From contig CP129481.1 in NCBI GenBank assembly GCA_030583905.1, forward strand, positions 3,192,136 to 3,256,135: a stretch of 64,000 nt of DNA, given 5' to 3'. Origin of the DNA: Anaerolineales bacterium. GTDB taxonomy: Bacteria > Chloroflexota > Anaerolineae > Anaerolineales > Villigracilaceae. Shown piece by piece: positions 41,964-50,673 of the stretch. Positions within the stretch are counted from its first letter, which is position 1. Each line of letters opens with the position of its first letter. Position numbers and translations under genes: made by a program. The notes under the pieces were generated by a model. The model was not told the DNA's origin, did no database searches, and saw only the letters and a list, made by a program, of their open reading frames with translations.

Positions 41964-43880
41964 ATGTTAACCCCTGAACAGATCGAAAGCAAACTCGAAC
42001 GAATTCTCTTAAAAGTACAGAAGCCGGGTCGCTACGTGGGCGGTGAACTCAATTCCATCATCAAAGATTGGGAAAAGACACAGACCAAGGTCGCCTTTGT
42101 TTTCCCCGATGTGTACGATATAGGCGTCTCGAATGTTGGGCTGAAGGTGCTGTATGACCAGGTCAATCAGCGGGATGACGCGCTCGCCGAACGCGCCTAT
42201 TCCCCCTGGCTGGATATGGAAGCCTTGATGCGCGAACACGGGATCCCGCTCTACGCGCTCGAATCAAAACAACATCTAGCCTGCTTCGACCTGATCGGCT
42301 TTTCCCTCCCGTATGAGACCCTCTTCACTAATGCCATCAACGTATTAGATCTCGCCGGAGTCCCCGTCCGTTCGATAGAACGGGACGAGACACATCCCAT
42401 CATTATCGCAGGCGGTCACGCCGCCACCAATCCCGAACCAATGCACGCCTTCATCGACGCGTTCGTCATCGGCGAAGGCGAGGAAGTCATCCACGAGATC
42501 ATCGACGTCATTCAAAGGACGAAGGGACAAGCGCGCGAGAAAACCCTGCGAGAATTAGTCAAACTGAACGGCGTGTACGTGCCGCGCTTTTATGAAACCA
42601 CCTACATGGAGGATGGGACTGTCGCCTACACCGAGCCGACCATCCCTGAAGCGCCCAAGGTGGTGAACAAACGCATTGTGGCAAAACTCCCGCCGCCACC
42701 GACGAAGTTCATCGTACCGAACATCGACGTGGTGCATAACCGCGTCTCGGTCGAGATCATGCGTGGATGCACGCGCGGGTGTCGATTCTGTCAGGCTGGA
42801 ATGATCACCCGTCCCGTACGGGAACGAAGCGTGGAAGAGGTAGTGGATGCCGCCGAGCAGGCAGTCCGTGCGACGGGGTTCGAAGAACTGGCTTTGCTGT
42901 CGCTTTCCTCTTCCGATTATTCCTATATCAAAGATCTGGTGGATGCCATCAGCAAACGCTTTGAAGGACGCAAACTGACCGTCTCCCTGCCGTCATTGAG
43001 AATTGAGTCGGTGTCGGTGGATCTGATGGAAAAACTGAAACAGCGCCGTTCCGGCGGGTTCACACTCGCGCCCGAAGCCGCCAGCGAACGGATGCGCAAG
43101 ATCATCAATAAATACATCCCTGATGAAGACATCATCAATACCACGCGCGAGATTTACAGCCGCGGCTGGACGACGATCAAATTGTATTTCATGATCGGGC
43201 ATCCCAGCGAAACGCTGGAGGACGTGCAAGCCATTGCCGATCTGTGTAAGCGCGTCATCGCCGAGGGGCGCAAGGTCGCAGGTTGGAAGGTGAAACTGCA
43301 CGCGGGAGTCAGCACCTTCGTGCCGAAGCCGCAAACGCCGTTCCAATGGGTTTCATGCGATACACGCGACAGTGTGCTGGATAAACAGGCATTGCTCAAG
43401 CGTGAATTACTAAAAGACAAAAGCATCAAATTGAGCTGGACCAAACCCGACGACACGCTGGTGGAAGCGTGGCTCTCGCGCGGCGACCGCCGCATGGCGG
43501 ATGTCATTTATTCGGCATGGAAGAACGGCACGCGCTTCGACGCGTGGGAGGAAGGTCGCAACTTCGATGCATGGATGGCGGCGTTCGAAGAACATGGTCT
43601 TGACCACACCTTCTACACCTACCGCCAGCGCCGCACGGACGAGGTCTTCCCGTGGGAACACATCACTGCGGCTGTGCGAAAGAATTTCCTCTTCCAGGAT
43701 TTCCGCATGTCACTCGAAGGTCAGATCCGCGTGGATTGCCGTTTGAATTGTTTTGCCTGCGGTATCCTGCCGACCTTTGCCAATCTGCGCCGCGAAAACC
43801 CCGGCGAAGGCTGGAAGTGTCCTGAGGTGAAAACACCCGCGCGAAAAATTGATGTTGAGCTTCCCGTGGTGGGTGATTAA
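41964..43880 (+). CDS. B12-binding-type radical SAM protein (TIGR03960 type)
   Basis: A protein of 638 aa. The N-terminal region (VAFVFPDVYDIGVSNVGLKVLYDQVN; PIIIAGGHAATNPEP) resembles the cobalamin-binding part of B12-radical-SAM enzymes, and the radical SAM cluster is CTRGCRFCQAG (~276, CxxxCxxC). A TIGR03960-like C-terminal tail with a CFACGI segment follows. The start at 41964 is set by the promoter 6 nt upstream. It is co-transcribed with a TIGR03936-like protein; these two are often fused. The chemistry is unknown to me. Confidence 0.88.
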   Translation: MLTPEQIESKLERILLKVQKPGRYVGGELNSIIKDWEKTQTKVAFVFPDVYDIGVSNVGLKVLYDQVNQRDDALAERAYSPWLDMEALMREHGIPLYALESKQHLACFDLIGFSLPYETLFTNAINVLDLAGVPVRSIERDETHPIIIAGGHAATNPEPMHAFIDAFVIGEGEEVIHEIIDVIQRTKGQAREKTLRELVKLNGVYVPRFYETTYMEDGTVAYTEPTIPEAPKVVNKRIVAKLPPPPTKFIVPNIDVVHNRVSVEIMRGCTRGCRFCQAGMITRPVRERSVEEVVDAAEQAVRATGFEELALLSLSSSDYSYIKDLVDAISKRFEGRKLTVSLPSLRIESVSVDLMEKLKQRRSGGFTLAPEAASERMRKIINKYIPDEDIINTTREIYSRGWTTIKLYFMIGHPSETLEDVQAIADLCKRVIAEGRKVAGWKVKLHAGVSTFVPKPQTPFQWVSCDTRDSVLDKQALLKRELLKDKSIKLSWTKPDDTLVEAWLSRGDRRMADVIYSAWKNGTRFDAWEEGRNFDAWMAAFEEHGLDHTFYTYRQRRTDEVFPWEHITAAVRKNFLFQDFRMSLEGQIRVDCRLNCFACGILPTFANLRRENPGEGWKCPEVKTPARKIDVELPVVGD

Positions 43881-43889
43881 TCCCAAAGT

Positions 43890-44420
43890 ATGAACAAGAC
43901 CATCTTTTTTCAGCGCCTGGATTTTGAGCGTGATAAATTCGAATTGCTGATCAACCGTGCCGGCTTTTCACGTCATCTGACGATGAAAGGCGTGTACGGT
44001 CATTTATCCATCAAGGATCTGCTAGCGGATGTCCTTTCGCGCGAGCAATTCATTGCCGACCGCTTGAACGAAATCCTGCACGGCGAATCGTACGCGCCCT
44101 GTGCCTCCTACAGCGCTCTGGAAGATTTCCAAAAGCAATACGGCTATCCAGACTACGAATCGCCGCTGATGGAGAAGGATAAACCGAACCATCTTGTAAT
44201 GGAAAAGTTCAAGAATATCGCTCTGGATGAGATCATTTCACAGGAACTTGCGGCATATACGAACATCGTCACAGCACTTTCGAAGGCAACGCATCATCAA
44301 TGCCTCGACCATGACCTGTTCCACCGCACTGCGGAGCATACCTACAAATCCTACCGCCGGACCGGCGCGGAGATCAACCGCTGGCTGAAGAAGATCGCGG
44401 CGGAGTCGAAAAAGCGATGA
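43890..44420 (+). CDS. DinB/ClbS-like four-helix-bundle protein
   Basis: A protein of 176 aa, helical throughout. KGVYGHLSIKDLLADVLSREQFIADRLNEIL resembles the first helices of DinB/DfsB-like proteins, and HRTAEHTYKSYRRTGAEINRWLKK the last. Such proteins are metal-binding thiol-transferases or hydrolases, but the key His triad is only partly clear. It lies 9 nt after the radical-SAM gene and overlaps the next gene by 4 nt. Confidence 0.68.
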   Translation: MNKTIFFQRLDFERDKFELLINRAGFSRHLTMKGVYGHLSIKDLLADVLSREQFIADRLNEILHGESYAPCASYSALEDFQKQYGYPDYESPLMEKDKPNHLVMEKFKNIALDEIISQELAAYTNIVTALSKATHHQCLDHDLFHRTAEHTYKSYRRTGAEINRWLKKIAAESKKR

Positions 44421-45046
44421 GGGCAAGGATCACCTTCACGAAGCAGGGACCATTAAGATACATCGGTCATCTTGACCTGCACCGTCTTTGGGAACGCGCC
44501 ATGCGCCGCGCAGACCTGCCCATCACTTATTCGCAGGGATTCCACCCGCAGCCGAAGATCAGTCTCGCCGCCGCCCTGCCGCTGGGATTCTCCTCCCGCG
44601 GCGAAGTGCTGGATGTGCGCCTGAACGAGGAGCTTCCCGTCGAGGAGATCACCAGCCGCTTGCGGGAGTCGCTTCCGCCGGATATTGCAATCGTCAATGT
44701 GACAAGCGTAGACGAACGCGAACCCGCCCTGCAAACGCAGGTGCTTTCGGCGGCGTATGATGTCCATTTGACGGAAGCAATTGACGGGCCGGAGTTGACG
44801 CGCAGGGTTGAGGAGATCATGATGTCCGAATCCATCCTGCGGGAACGTCGCGGAAAACCCTATGACCTGCGTCCATTGATCGAGATGATGAGCGTTATTT
44901 CGGACGCGGATGGCAAGGTATGGCTGAAAATGACACTTGCCGCGCGGGAAGGCGCAACGGGCCGCCCTGAAGAAGTCTTGTCAGCTTTGGAGATCGAACC
45001 GGATACGGCGCGAGTGGAAAGAACGCGCTTGATTTTTCAGGAATAA
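44417..45046 (+). CDS. TIGR03936/DUF2344 radical-SAM-associated protein
   Basis: A protein of 209 aa. RITFTKQGPLRYIGHLDLHRLWERAMRRADLPITYSQGFHPQP, spread over residues 4-47, is the family's hallmark region. In many bacteria it is fused to the C-terminus of the TIGR03960 radical-SAM protein; here it is a separate gene in the same operon. The role is unknown. It ends before a strong terminator. Confidence 0.9.
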   Translation: MRARITFTKQGPLRYIGHLDLHRLWERAMRRADLPITYSQGFHPQPKISLAAALPLGFSSRGEVLDVRLNEELPVEEITSRLRESLPPDIAIVNVTSVDEREPALQTQVLSAAYDVHLTEAIDGPELTRRVEEIMMSESILRERRGKPYDLRPLIEMMSVISDADGKVWLKMTLAAREGATGRPEEVLSALEIEPDTARVERTRLIFQE

Positions 45047-45059
45047 AACGTAAAATAGG

Positions 45060-45088
45060 TTCGTCCGACGTTGTCGGACGAATTTTTA
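45060..45088 (+). terminator. Terminator of the radical-SAM operon
   Basis: TTCGTCCGAC and GTCGGACGAA pair around a 3-nt loop (45060-45082), followed by TTTTT. Confidence 0.88.
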
Positions 45089-45107
45089 TATTTTTGAGGA
45101 GAGAATC

Positions 45108-46076
45108 ATGGCGTTGCTCGTTTCGATCTTTTTCGGTTTTGTTCCCATGTTCCTATATGCCGCGTTCATCTACTGGCTGGACCGCTACGAAAAGGAACCC
45201 AAGGCGCTGCTCGGCGCGGCGTTCATGTGGGGCGTGATCATCGCCGCAGGCGGCGCATTTATCATCAACACGGTCTTCGGCATCGGCATCTATGTTGTGA
45301 CAGGCTCCGAGGCGCTCACCAACCTCGGTACGGCATCTGTGGTTGCGCCGGTGGTGGAGGAAATTCTCAAGGGCATGGCAGTTGCCGTCGTGTTTCTGAT
45401 GTTCCGCAAAGAATTCGATTCCATCCTTGACGGCATCATCTATGGCGGTATTGCCGGGCTGGGATTCGCCGCCGCTGAAAACACGCTCTACATTTATCGA
45501 AACGGCTATCTCGAGGGCGGCTGGGAAGGTCTGTTCGCGCTGGTCATCGTGCGCGTCATCCTCGTCGGCTGGATGCACGCCTTCTTTACCGCTTTCACCG
45601 GCATCGGTTTTGCCATCGCGCGCTTGAACAAAAATATTTTCATCAAGATCATCGCGCCCATTGCAGGTCTTGCCGTGGCGATCTTCACCCATGCCTTCCA
45701 CAACACCATCGGCAATTTCTTCTACGGACTCAGCGGGTTGGGTGTCACCATTTTCTTTGACGTCATCGGCTACGCCCTCATGTTCGGCTTCATCATCTGG
45801 ATGATCGTCCATGAACGCAACATTGTCAAACGCCAACTGGTCGAGGAAGTTTCCACAGGCTTGATCACGCAGGCGCAATACCAAAAGGCACTTTCCCCCT
45901 GGACCCTGACCGTGGCTGGCTTGAGCGGAAGGGCGACCTCCCGCTTCTATCATTCGCTCGGCGAACTGGCGCACAAGAAGGAACAATTACTTAAACACGG
46001 CGACGAAAAGGGCAATACCGCCATCATCGAAACGCTCCGCAGGGAATTGGCGGTACTGGCTCCACAGGTAAATTAA
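45108..46076 (+). CDS. PrsW-family intramembrane protease homologue
   Basis: A protein of 322 aa with about seven or eight membrane segments. VVEEILKGMAVAVVF (EExxK), the AAENTLYIY segment and the HAFHNTIGNF segment match the conserved Glu and His blocks of the PrsW/CPBP-like superfamily. PrsW cleaves anti-sigma factors within the membrane in Bacillus. The last 60 residues form a soluble tail. GAGGAGAG precedes the ATG. Confidence 0.85.
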   Translation: MALLVSIFFGFVPMFLYAAFIYWLDRYEKEPKALLGAAFMWGVIIAAGGAFIINTVFGIGIYVVTGSEALTNLGTASVVAPVVEEILKGMAVAVVFLMFRKEFDSILDGIIYGGIAGLGFAAAENTLYIYRNGYLEGGWEGLFALVIVRVILVGWMHAFFTAFTGIGFAIARLNKNIFIKIIAPIAGLAVAIFTHAFHNTIGNFFYGLSGLGVTIFFDVIGYALMFGFIIWMIVHERNIVKRQLVEEVSTGLITQAQYQKALSPWTLTVAGLSGRATSRFYHSLGELAHKKEQLLKHGDEKGNTAIIETLRRELAVLAPQVN

Positions 46077-46136
46077 TCGCTTCTTTCCGCGCTCAAGGCT
46101 GGTGACTAGTTCATCAGCCTTTTTCTGCGCCTATGG

Positions 46137-46142
46137 TAAAAT
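46137..46142 (+). promoter_or_regulatory. -10 hexamer of tRNA-Arg
   Basis: TAAAAT 11 nt before the tRNA 5' end; no clear -35 is visible. Confidence 0.45.
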
Positions 46143-46153
46143 TCGCTTCGCCC

Positions 46154-46225
46154 GCCCCCGTAGCTCAGTGGACAGAGCGTCGGCCTCCGGAGCCGAAGAG
46201 CACGGTTCGAGTCCGTGCGGGGGTG
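46154..46225 (+). tRNA. tRNA-Arg (anticodon CCG)
   Basis: A 72-nt cloverleaf with acceptor GCCCCCG/CGGGGGT, anticodon loop CTCCGGA, T-arm CACGG-TTCGAGT-CCGTG and discriminator G. CCA is not encoded. A terminator follows 6 nt later. Confidence 0.95.
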
Positions 46226-46231
46226 CCTGAA

Positions 46232-46255
46232 AACCGTCTTCAAGGCGGTTTTTTT
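46232..46255 (+). terminator. Terminator of tRNA-Arg
   Basis: AACCGTC and GGCGGTT pair (46232-46250) around TTCAA, with one G:T pair, followed by TTTTT. Confidence 0.85.
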
Positions 46256-46313
46256 GTTTTCCAGCCCATTTGTCTCATTACAGGCAACTCATTTCTTGGA
46301 TACAATAGATTTC

Positions 46314-47384
46314 GTGCGCCGGCAAATCCTGTTTCTGATTCCCCTGCTTCTCGTACTCACAGGCTGTGACGTCAACGCGGTCAGTGACCCGATCTCCACT
46401 GCCACGCCGGAGTTCGTGACTGCCACCCTGCCGCCAACCGCCATTCCCCAACCGACAAGTACGCCCGTCCCCCCTTCGCCCGCGCCGACTGTTCCACCAA
46501 TTGAAGGAACGACCACCACGCAGGTCAATGTGCGCGAGGAGACCAGCACCACAAGCGAAAATCTGGGTGTTATTCCGCAATTTACAGCGGTACAGGTCAG
46601 TGGACAGGATGCAACCGGAACATGGTACAGAATCGTCTATTCAGAGTCTCCGTCAGGAAGTGGCTGGGTGCGGGCGGAGTACGTGCAGGTCAATGCATCA
46701 ACGGAGATCCCAGTCATTTTGCCGTCAACAGGCAGCGGGTCCGGCATGAGCGGGCTTGTAATCCAGCGAATAAATATCCGAAGCGGTGCAGGGGCAAATT
46801 TCGAATCGCTCGGGTTTCTGGAGCAAAATGACGTGGTGCTCGTGACGGGCAGGGATGCAAGCGGCTTATGGCTACAGATCGAATTTTCCGATTCCCCCGA
46901 TGGAATAGGTTGGGCTTCCGCTGAATTTTTGCAGGTGGAGGATATTGAAAGCCTGCCGGTGATTGGTGACACTGTGGAAACAGGGAATACAGAAATCGAA
47001 ACACCGCAGTCAGTTAACATTCCCGCCGCCGCAGATGGCGACTCTAAACAAGAGCCGTTGGCAAAGGTGGTGTTCGTGCCGGGCGGAATCCGTACCTTAC
47101 AATTGGAAAGCGATCTTTCCGCACCCGAAGGCGACTTTGAGGATTGGATCGAGTTTTCATCGTCCGGCATGGGTGTCGTCATCCAATTATCATGTTCAAG
47201 CGGCGTATTGCAAGTAGAATTACAGGAAACCGGCAGCGTGCTGGAGACATTCATCATCTCCTGCGGAAGTTCGCAATTCCTGAGCACGATATCGGATAAA
47301 AGTTATCTATTAAGATTGACACTTCCTCCCGCAGATGGATTTCAAGTTTTACATTATCGTTTAAAGATCAAAGCCAATCAGTAA
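46314..47384 (+). CDS. Lipoprotein with two SH3b-like domains
   Basis: A protein of 356 aa starting with GTG at 46314. A lipoprotein signal ends at VLTGCDVNA. A Pro/Thr linker follows (to about 65), then two SH3b-like repeats (TQVNVREETSTTSENLGVI..., RINIRSGAGANFESLGFL...), each ending in WxRAEYV or WASAEFL, and a C-terminal beta domain of unknown family. Longer frames begin at 46215, but TACAAT (46301-46306) ends 7 nt before the GTG, so a leaderless start fits best. It heads an operon with FecR and cyclase genes. Confidence 0.82.
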   Translation: MRRQILFLIPLLLVLTGCDVNAVSDPISTATPEFVTATLPPTAIPQPTSTPVPPSPAPTVPPIEGTTTTQVNVREETSTTSENLGVIPQFTAVQVSGQDATGTWYRIVYSESPSGSGWVRAEYVQVNASTEIPVILPSTGSGSGMSGLVIQRINIRSGAGANFESLGFLEQNDVVLVTGRDASGLWLQIEFSDSPDGIGWASAEFLQVEDIESLPVIGDTVETGNTEIETPQSVNIPAAADGDSKQEPLAKVVFVPGGIRTLQLESDLSAPEGDFEDWIEFSSSGMGVVIQLSCSSGVLQVELQETGSVLETFIISCGSSQFLSTISDKSYLLRLTLPPADGFQVLHYRLKIKANQ

Positions 47385-47396
47385 ATGGAGAGCAAC

Positions 47397-48644
47397 ATGA
47401 ACGGAAGAAATTTTTTGTTTGCATGCATGATAATGATCATTATGCTGGCTGCCGGCTGCAAGCCCACTGTAGAGTCTTCGCCTTTATCGGCAGCATTGAG
47501 CGAACTTTCCGGCACAGTGGACACAAAACAGGCGGGGGATAGCGCCTTCTTGCCCGCCAGCGCAAATACGGTGCTTGAGGTCAACGGGCAAGTGCAGACC
47601 GGGGATGATGGTCGCGTCCGCCTTGATCTGTCGTCCGGAACCATCATCCGTGTGGCTCCATCCTCGCTGTTCACGCTTATCTCCAACGACGAGGTGGAAG
47701 GCGGTCTTGCCACAAAATTGAAACTGGATATTGGAAAATTGTTCATCATCCTGAATGGCGGAAGCGCGGATGTGGAAACTCCTTCCGGCGTGGCGTCTGT
47801 TCGCGGTTCGTACATGAAGGTGGAAGTTGATCCTGAGACCCTGGATATTTACATCACCTGTCTTGAAGGAGATTGTTCCGCCAGCAATCCGGCGGGGGCG
47901 GTCAACTTTACTAACGGGCAGAAGGTTGTTCTCTTTCATCGTGACCCGGTAACAGGCAACTGGAGCGTTCCATTTGTCGAACCAATGACGCCGGAGGAAT
48001 TTCAGGAGTGGCTGGATAACAACCCCGAAGCCGCGGATCTATTCAATGAAGCCATGGCAACCATGACCGCATTCGTGGAACCCACTGAAACCTCTACCTC
48101 TACGCCCACGTCAACCCCGCAGCCCACACCCACCCTGCAGCAGGTACTCCCGCCTGGCGATTCCAGCAGTGCCTGCTTTAAGATCATCCAGCCGGAAGAG
48201 GGGGCAAACCTGCCACAAATAGGACAAGTCACCTTTGAATGGGAGGAACAAAGCGGCGCTCAAAAATATCTGATCACATTCATCGATGAATTTGGCCGCC
48301 GGGCAACTATTCAAACCACAGAGACAAGTACTACAAATTACATCGAAATCTTCCCCAATGGCGGTCAATATAACTGGTTCGTGACAGCCTATGGCGCGGA
48401 TGGGAGCGAGATCTGCTCTACAGTCGAGTCCACTTTCTCCAAGCCGCAGGGAGATCCCACCTCGACGCCGACCAGAATACCCAATCCTGATCCTGATCCG
48501 ACATCCACCTTGCCGCCTCCGCCAACCGAAGATAGTTGCACAATTGAGGAAAAGTGTGACCCCTACAACGAAGAATGTTTTGTAGGGTACGAGAGCGACG
48601 AATGGTATGAATTTTGCTATGGAGAACTTACACTCCAACCCTGA
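47397..48644 (+). CDS. FecR-domain lipoprotein
   Basis: A protein of 415 aa. A lipoprotein signal ends at MLAAGCKPT. The FecR domain covers about 30-150 (LSGTIIRVAPSSLFTLI; VETPSGVASVRGSYMKVEV), followed by a Thr/Pro linker near 215-235, a fibronectin-like segment (CFKIIQPEEGANLP...) and an acidic Cys-rich C-terminus. FecR domains on surface proteins sense or transmit envelope signals. GGAG precedes the ATG at 47397. It lies 12 nt after the SH3b gene and 9 nt before the cyclase gene. Confidence 0.85.
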   Translation: MNGRNFLFACMIMIIMLAAGCKPTVESSPLSAALSELSGTVDTKQAGDSAFLPASANTVLEVNGQVQTGDDGRVRLDLSSGTIIRVAPSSLFTLISNDEVEGGLATKLKLDIGKLFIILNGGSADVETPSGVASVRGSYMKVEVDPETLDIYITCLEGDCSASNPAGAVNFTNGQKVVLFHRDPVTGNWSVPFVEPMTPEEFQEWLDNNPEAADLFNEAMATMTAFVEPTETSTSTPTSTPQPTPTLQQVLPPGDSSSACFKIIQPEEGANLPQIGQVTFEWEEQSGAQKYLITFIDEFGRRATIQTTETSTTNYIEIFPNGGQYNWFVTAYGADGSEICSTVESTFSKPQGDPTSTPTRIPNPDPDPTSTLPPPPTEDSCTIEEKCDPYNEECFVGYESDEWYEFCYGELTLQP

Positions 48645-48653
48645 GTACTGTAG

Positions 48654-50531
48654 ATGAAAACAAAGAAAAACACCTTAAATCTGAACCTGATATTGCTTGC
48701 GGGCACAGTCATTCTCCTGTTAATCATCCAGGCAGCAGCCTTGCTCCCGGGAGTTACCACGCCGCTTGAAAGCTTGGAATATTCCACGCGGGATTTTCTC
48801 ATGCGCCTGCGCGGACCTCAAACATCATCCGATGACATTGTCATTGTGGCGATCGATGATTTCTCATTTCAGTGGACGGGCTATCAATGGCCCTGGTCCC
48901 GCTCCTATCTTGCCGAGATCGTGGATCAGATCAATGCAGGAGGTGCAAAAGTTGTCGGCGTGGACATTCTCCTGTTCGAACCGGATGCAGACCCCGGCGG
49001 GGATGAGGCGTTTTCAGAGGCTTTGGGAGAAAGTCAATACGCGATCAATATCTTGCAGATCACAAGGCGCACAGACCAGCAATTCACAAGTCAGACCTTA
49101 TCGCAGCCTTTGTCGCTGTATCGTCAAGTTCTCGATGGGACAGGGATCACGTCTTTTGTCAATGATGAAGATGCGATTGTCCGAAGCGTGCAGGCATTTA
49201 CAAGTTTCAACGAAGCGCTTTATTTCAACTGGGCATTCGATGCGGCAAGGTTATATTTGGATGTCGAACCGCCATCTCTCACGACACAAAACAGAATCCT
49301 GTTCAATGGTCAAATCATTCCGCTGAGCAGGGAACAACTATTGGTCAATTTTGCGGGACCTGCCGGCACATATACCACCTATTCCGCCGCCAACGTGGCG
49401 CTTGGCGATGTGCTCGAACAAAACCCTGATGCATTTCGCAACAAGATCGTTCTGATCGGTGCAACGACCGATACGATGCAGGATGTCCATCCAACCCCAT
49501 TTTCGACACAAAACCCGACGCCCGGCGTGGAGATCGTTGCCAATACCATAGATACGCTTATAAACGGGAAATATCTCACCATCACGCCGCCGTGGATGGC
49601 GCTGCTCATTACGCTTGGCGCGGCATTGCTTGCATACCTCATCACGCTCTCCAAACGCCCCACGTTGACCATTTCTCTGCTGATCGTTGCAATGATCGGT
49701 TACGTCGCTGCGGCATTCACCATCTTTGTCCGCCAGAGATACATCCTGCCGGTGATCATCCCCGAGATCATGCTCTTTTTGGGTGTTATTCTGCCGAGCT
49801 TGGAGCAGGCGGTTTCGCAGGAACTCGAAAAACGCCGCGTCCGCAATCTGTTCAGCCGCTTTATTTCACCTGAAATGGTGGATCAGATGATGATGACGCA
49901 GGACCTGAACTCGCTCAATAAACGCGCGGATGTCAGCATTCTGTTCTCGGATATTCGCGGATTCACCACCCTCTCGGAGCGAATGACACCGGAGGAGGTG
50001 GTTGCCCTTCTCAACCCCTATCTGGAAGCCATGTCCAAGGTCATCAACCAGCACGGCGGAACCGTGGATAAATATGAAGGCGACGCGATCATTGCCTTTT
50101 TTGGCGAACCCGTCCCATATAAAGATCATGCCGTGCGAGCATTGCGGGCAGCGCTGGATATGCGAAAGGCTTTGACCGAACTCAAGGAGAAATGGGAGGA
50201 CGAAGGGCGTCCCAGCAACATCGAAATGGGAATTGGCATCAATTCCGGCGAGGTGTTTGTGGGTTTGCTCGGTTCAGAACAGCGCATCAACTATACAGTT
50301 ATCGGCGATAATGCCAATCTGGCTTCCCGCTTGCAGGACCTGACCAAGACCTACGCCTGGCCCATCCTCATCAGTGAGAGTACCTACCAACAGGTCAAGG
50401 ACGAATTCGAGACAGAACTAGTCGATTCTGTGACCGTCAAAGGAAAAACCCAGGCTGTTAACGTGTATAAGGTCCTTGGATGGAAGGACACGGAGGATTC
50501 CGAAAAACTTTCAGCGTGGCAAAAGGCTTGA
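48654..50531 (+). CDS. CHASE2-domain adenylate/guanylate cyclase
   Basis: A protein of 625 aa. One N-terminal membrane segment is followed by a periplasmic CHASE2 domain (~45-310; IVIVAIDDFSFQWTGYQWPW), three membrane helices (~315-395) and a class III cyclase domain (~435-600; FSDIRGFTTLSERM and KYEGDAIIAFFG hold the two metal-binding Asp). It would make cAMP or cGMP in response to an extracellular signal. Its partners upstream are the FecR and SH3b lipoproteins, so the three may form one signalling unit. Confidence 0.9.
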   Translation: MKTKKNTLNLNLILLAGTVILLLIIQAAALLPGVTTPLESLEYSTRDFLMRLRGPQTSSDDIVIVAIDDFSFQWTGYQWPWSRSYLAEIVDQINAGGAKVVGVDILLFEPDADPGGDEAFSEALGESQYAINILQITRRTDQQFTSQTLSQPLSLYRQVLDGTGITSFVNDEDAIVRSVQAFTSFNEALYFNWAFDAARLYLDVEPPSLTTQNRILFNGQIIPLSREQLLVNFAGPAGTYTTYSAANVALGDVLEQNPDAFRNKIVLIGATTDTMQDVHPTPFSTQNPTPGVEIVANTIDTLINGKYLTITPPWMALLITLGAALLAYLITLSKRPTLTISLLIVAMIGYVAAAFTIFVRQRYILPVIIPEIMLFLGVILPSLEQAVSQELEKRRVRNLFSRFISPEMVDQMMMTQDLNSLNKRADVSILFSDIRGFTTLSERMTPEEVVALLNPYLEAMSKVINQHGGTVDKYEGDAIIAFFGEPVPYKDHAVRALRAALDMRKALTELKEKWEDEGRPSNIEMGIGINSGEVFVGLLGSEQRINYTVIGDNANLASRLQDLTKTYAWPILISESTYQQVKDEFETELVDSVTVKGKTQAVNVYKVLGWKDTEDSEKLSAWQKA

Positions 50532-50555
50532 GAAAATCGAAGCAGGTTCGGTCAG

Positions 50556-50596
50556 CGAAAGATGCGTCCAAGTCACATAGGCGCATCTTTCGTTTG
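50556..50596 (+). terminator. Terminator of the cyclase operon
   Basis: CGAAAGATGCG and CGCATCTTTCG pair (50556-50592) around a 15-nt loop, followed by TTTG; the T run is weak. Confidence 0.65.
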
Positions 50597-50614
50597 TGAA
50601 GTACTTGTGTCGAA

Positions 50615-50643
50615 TTGTACAAAATCCATTTTTTTGGTATAGT
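50615..50643 (+). promoter_or_regulatory. Promoter of rex
   Basis: TTGTAC (50615-50620), a 17-nt spacer and TATAGT (50638-50643), 31 nt before the ATG at 50674. Confidence 0.75.
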
Positions 50644-50661
50644 TATGAATAAATTTCACAA
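50644..50661 (+). promoter_or_regulatory. Possible Rex operator
   Basis: The right half TTTCACAA matches the known Rex site (TTGTGAAATATTTCACAA); the left half is only partly conserved. It directly follows the -10 of rex, as expected for autoregulation. Confidence 0.4.
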
Positions 50662-50673
50662 AGGCGAGGGCAC

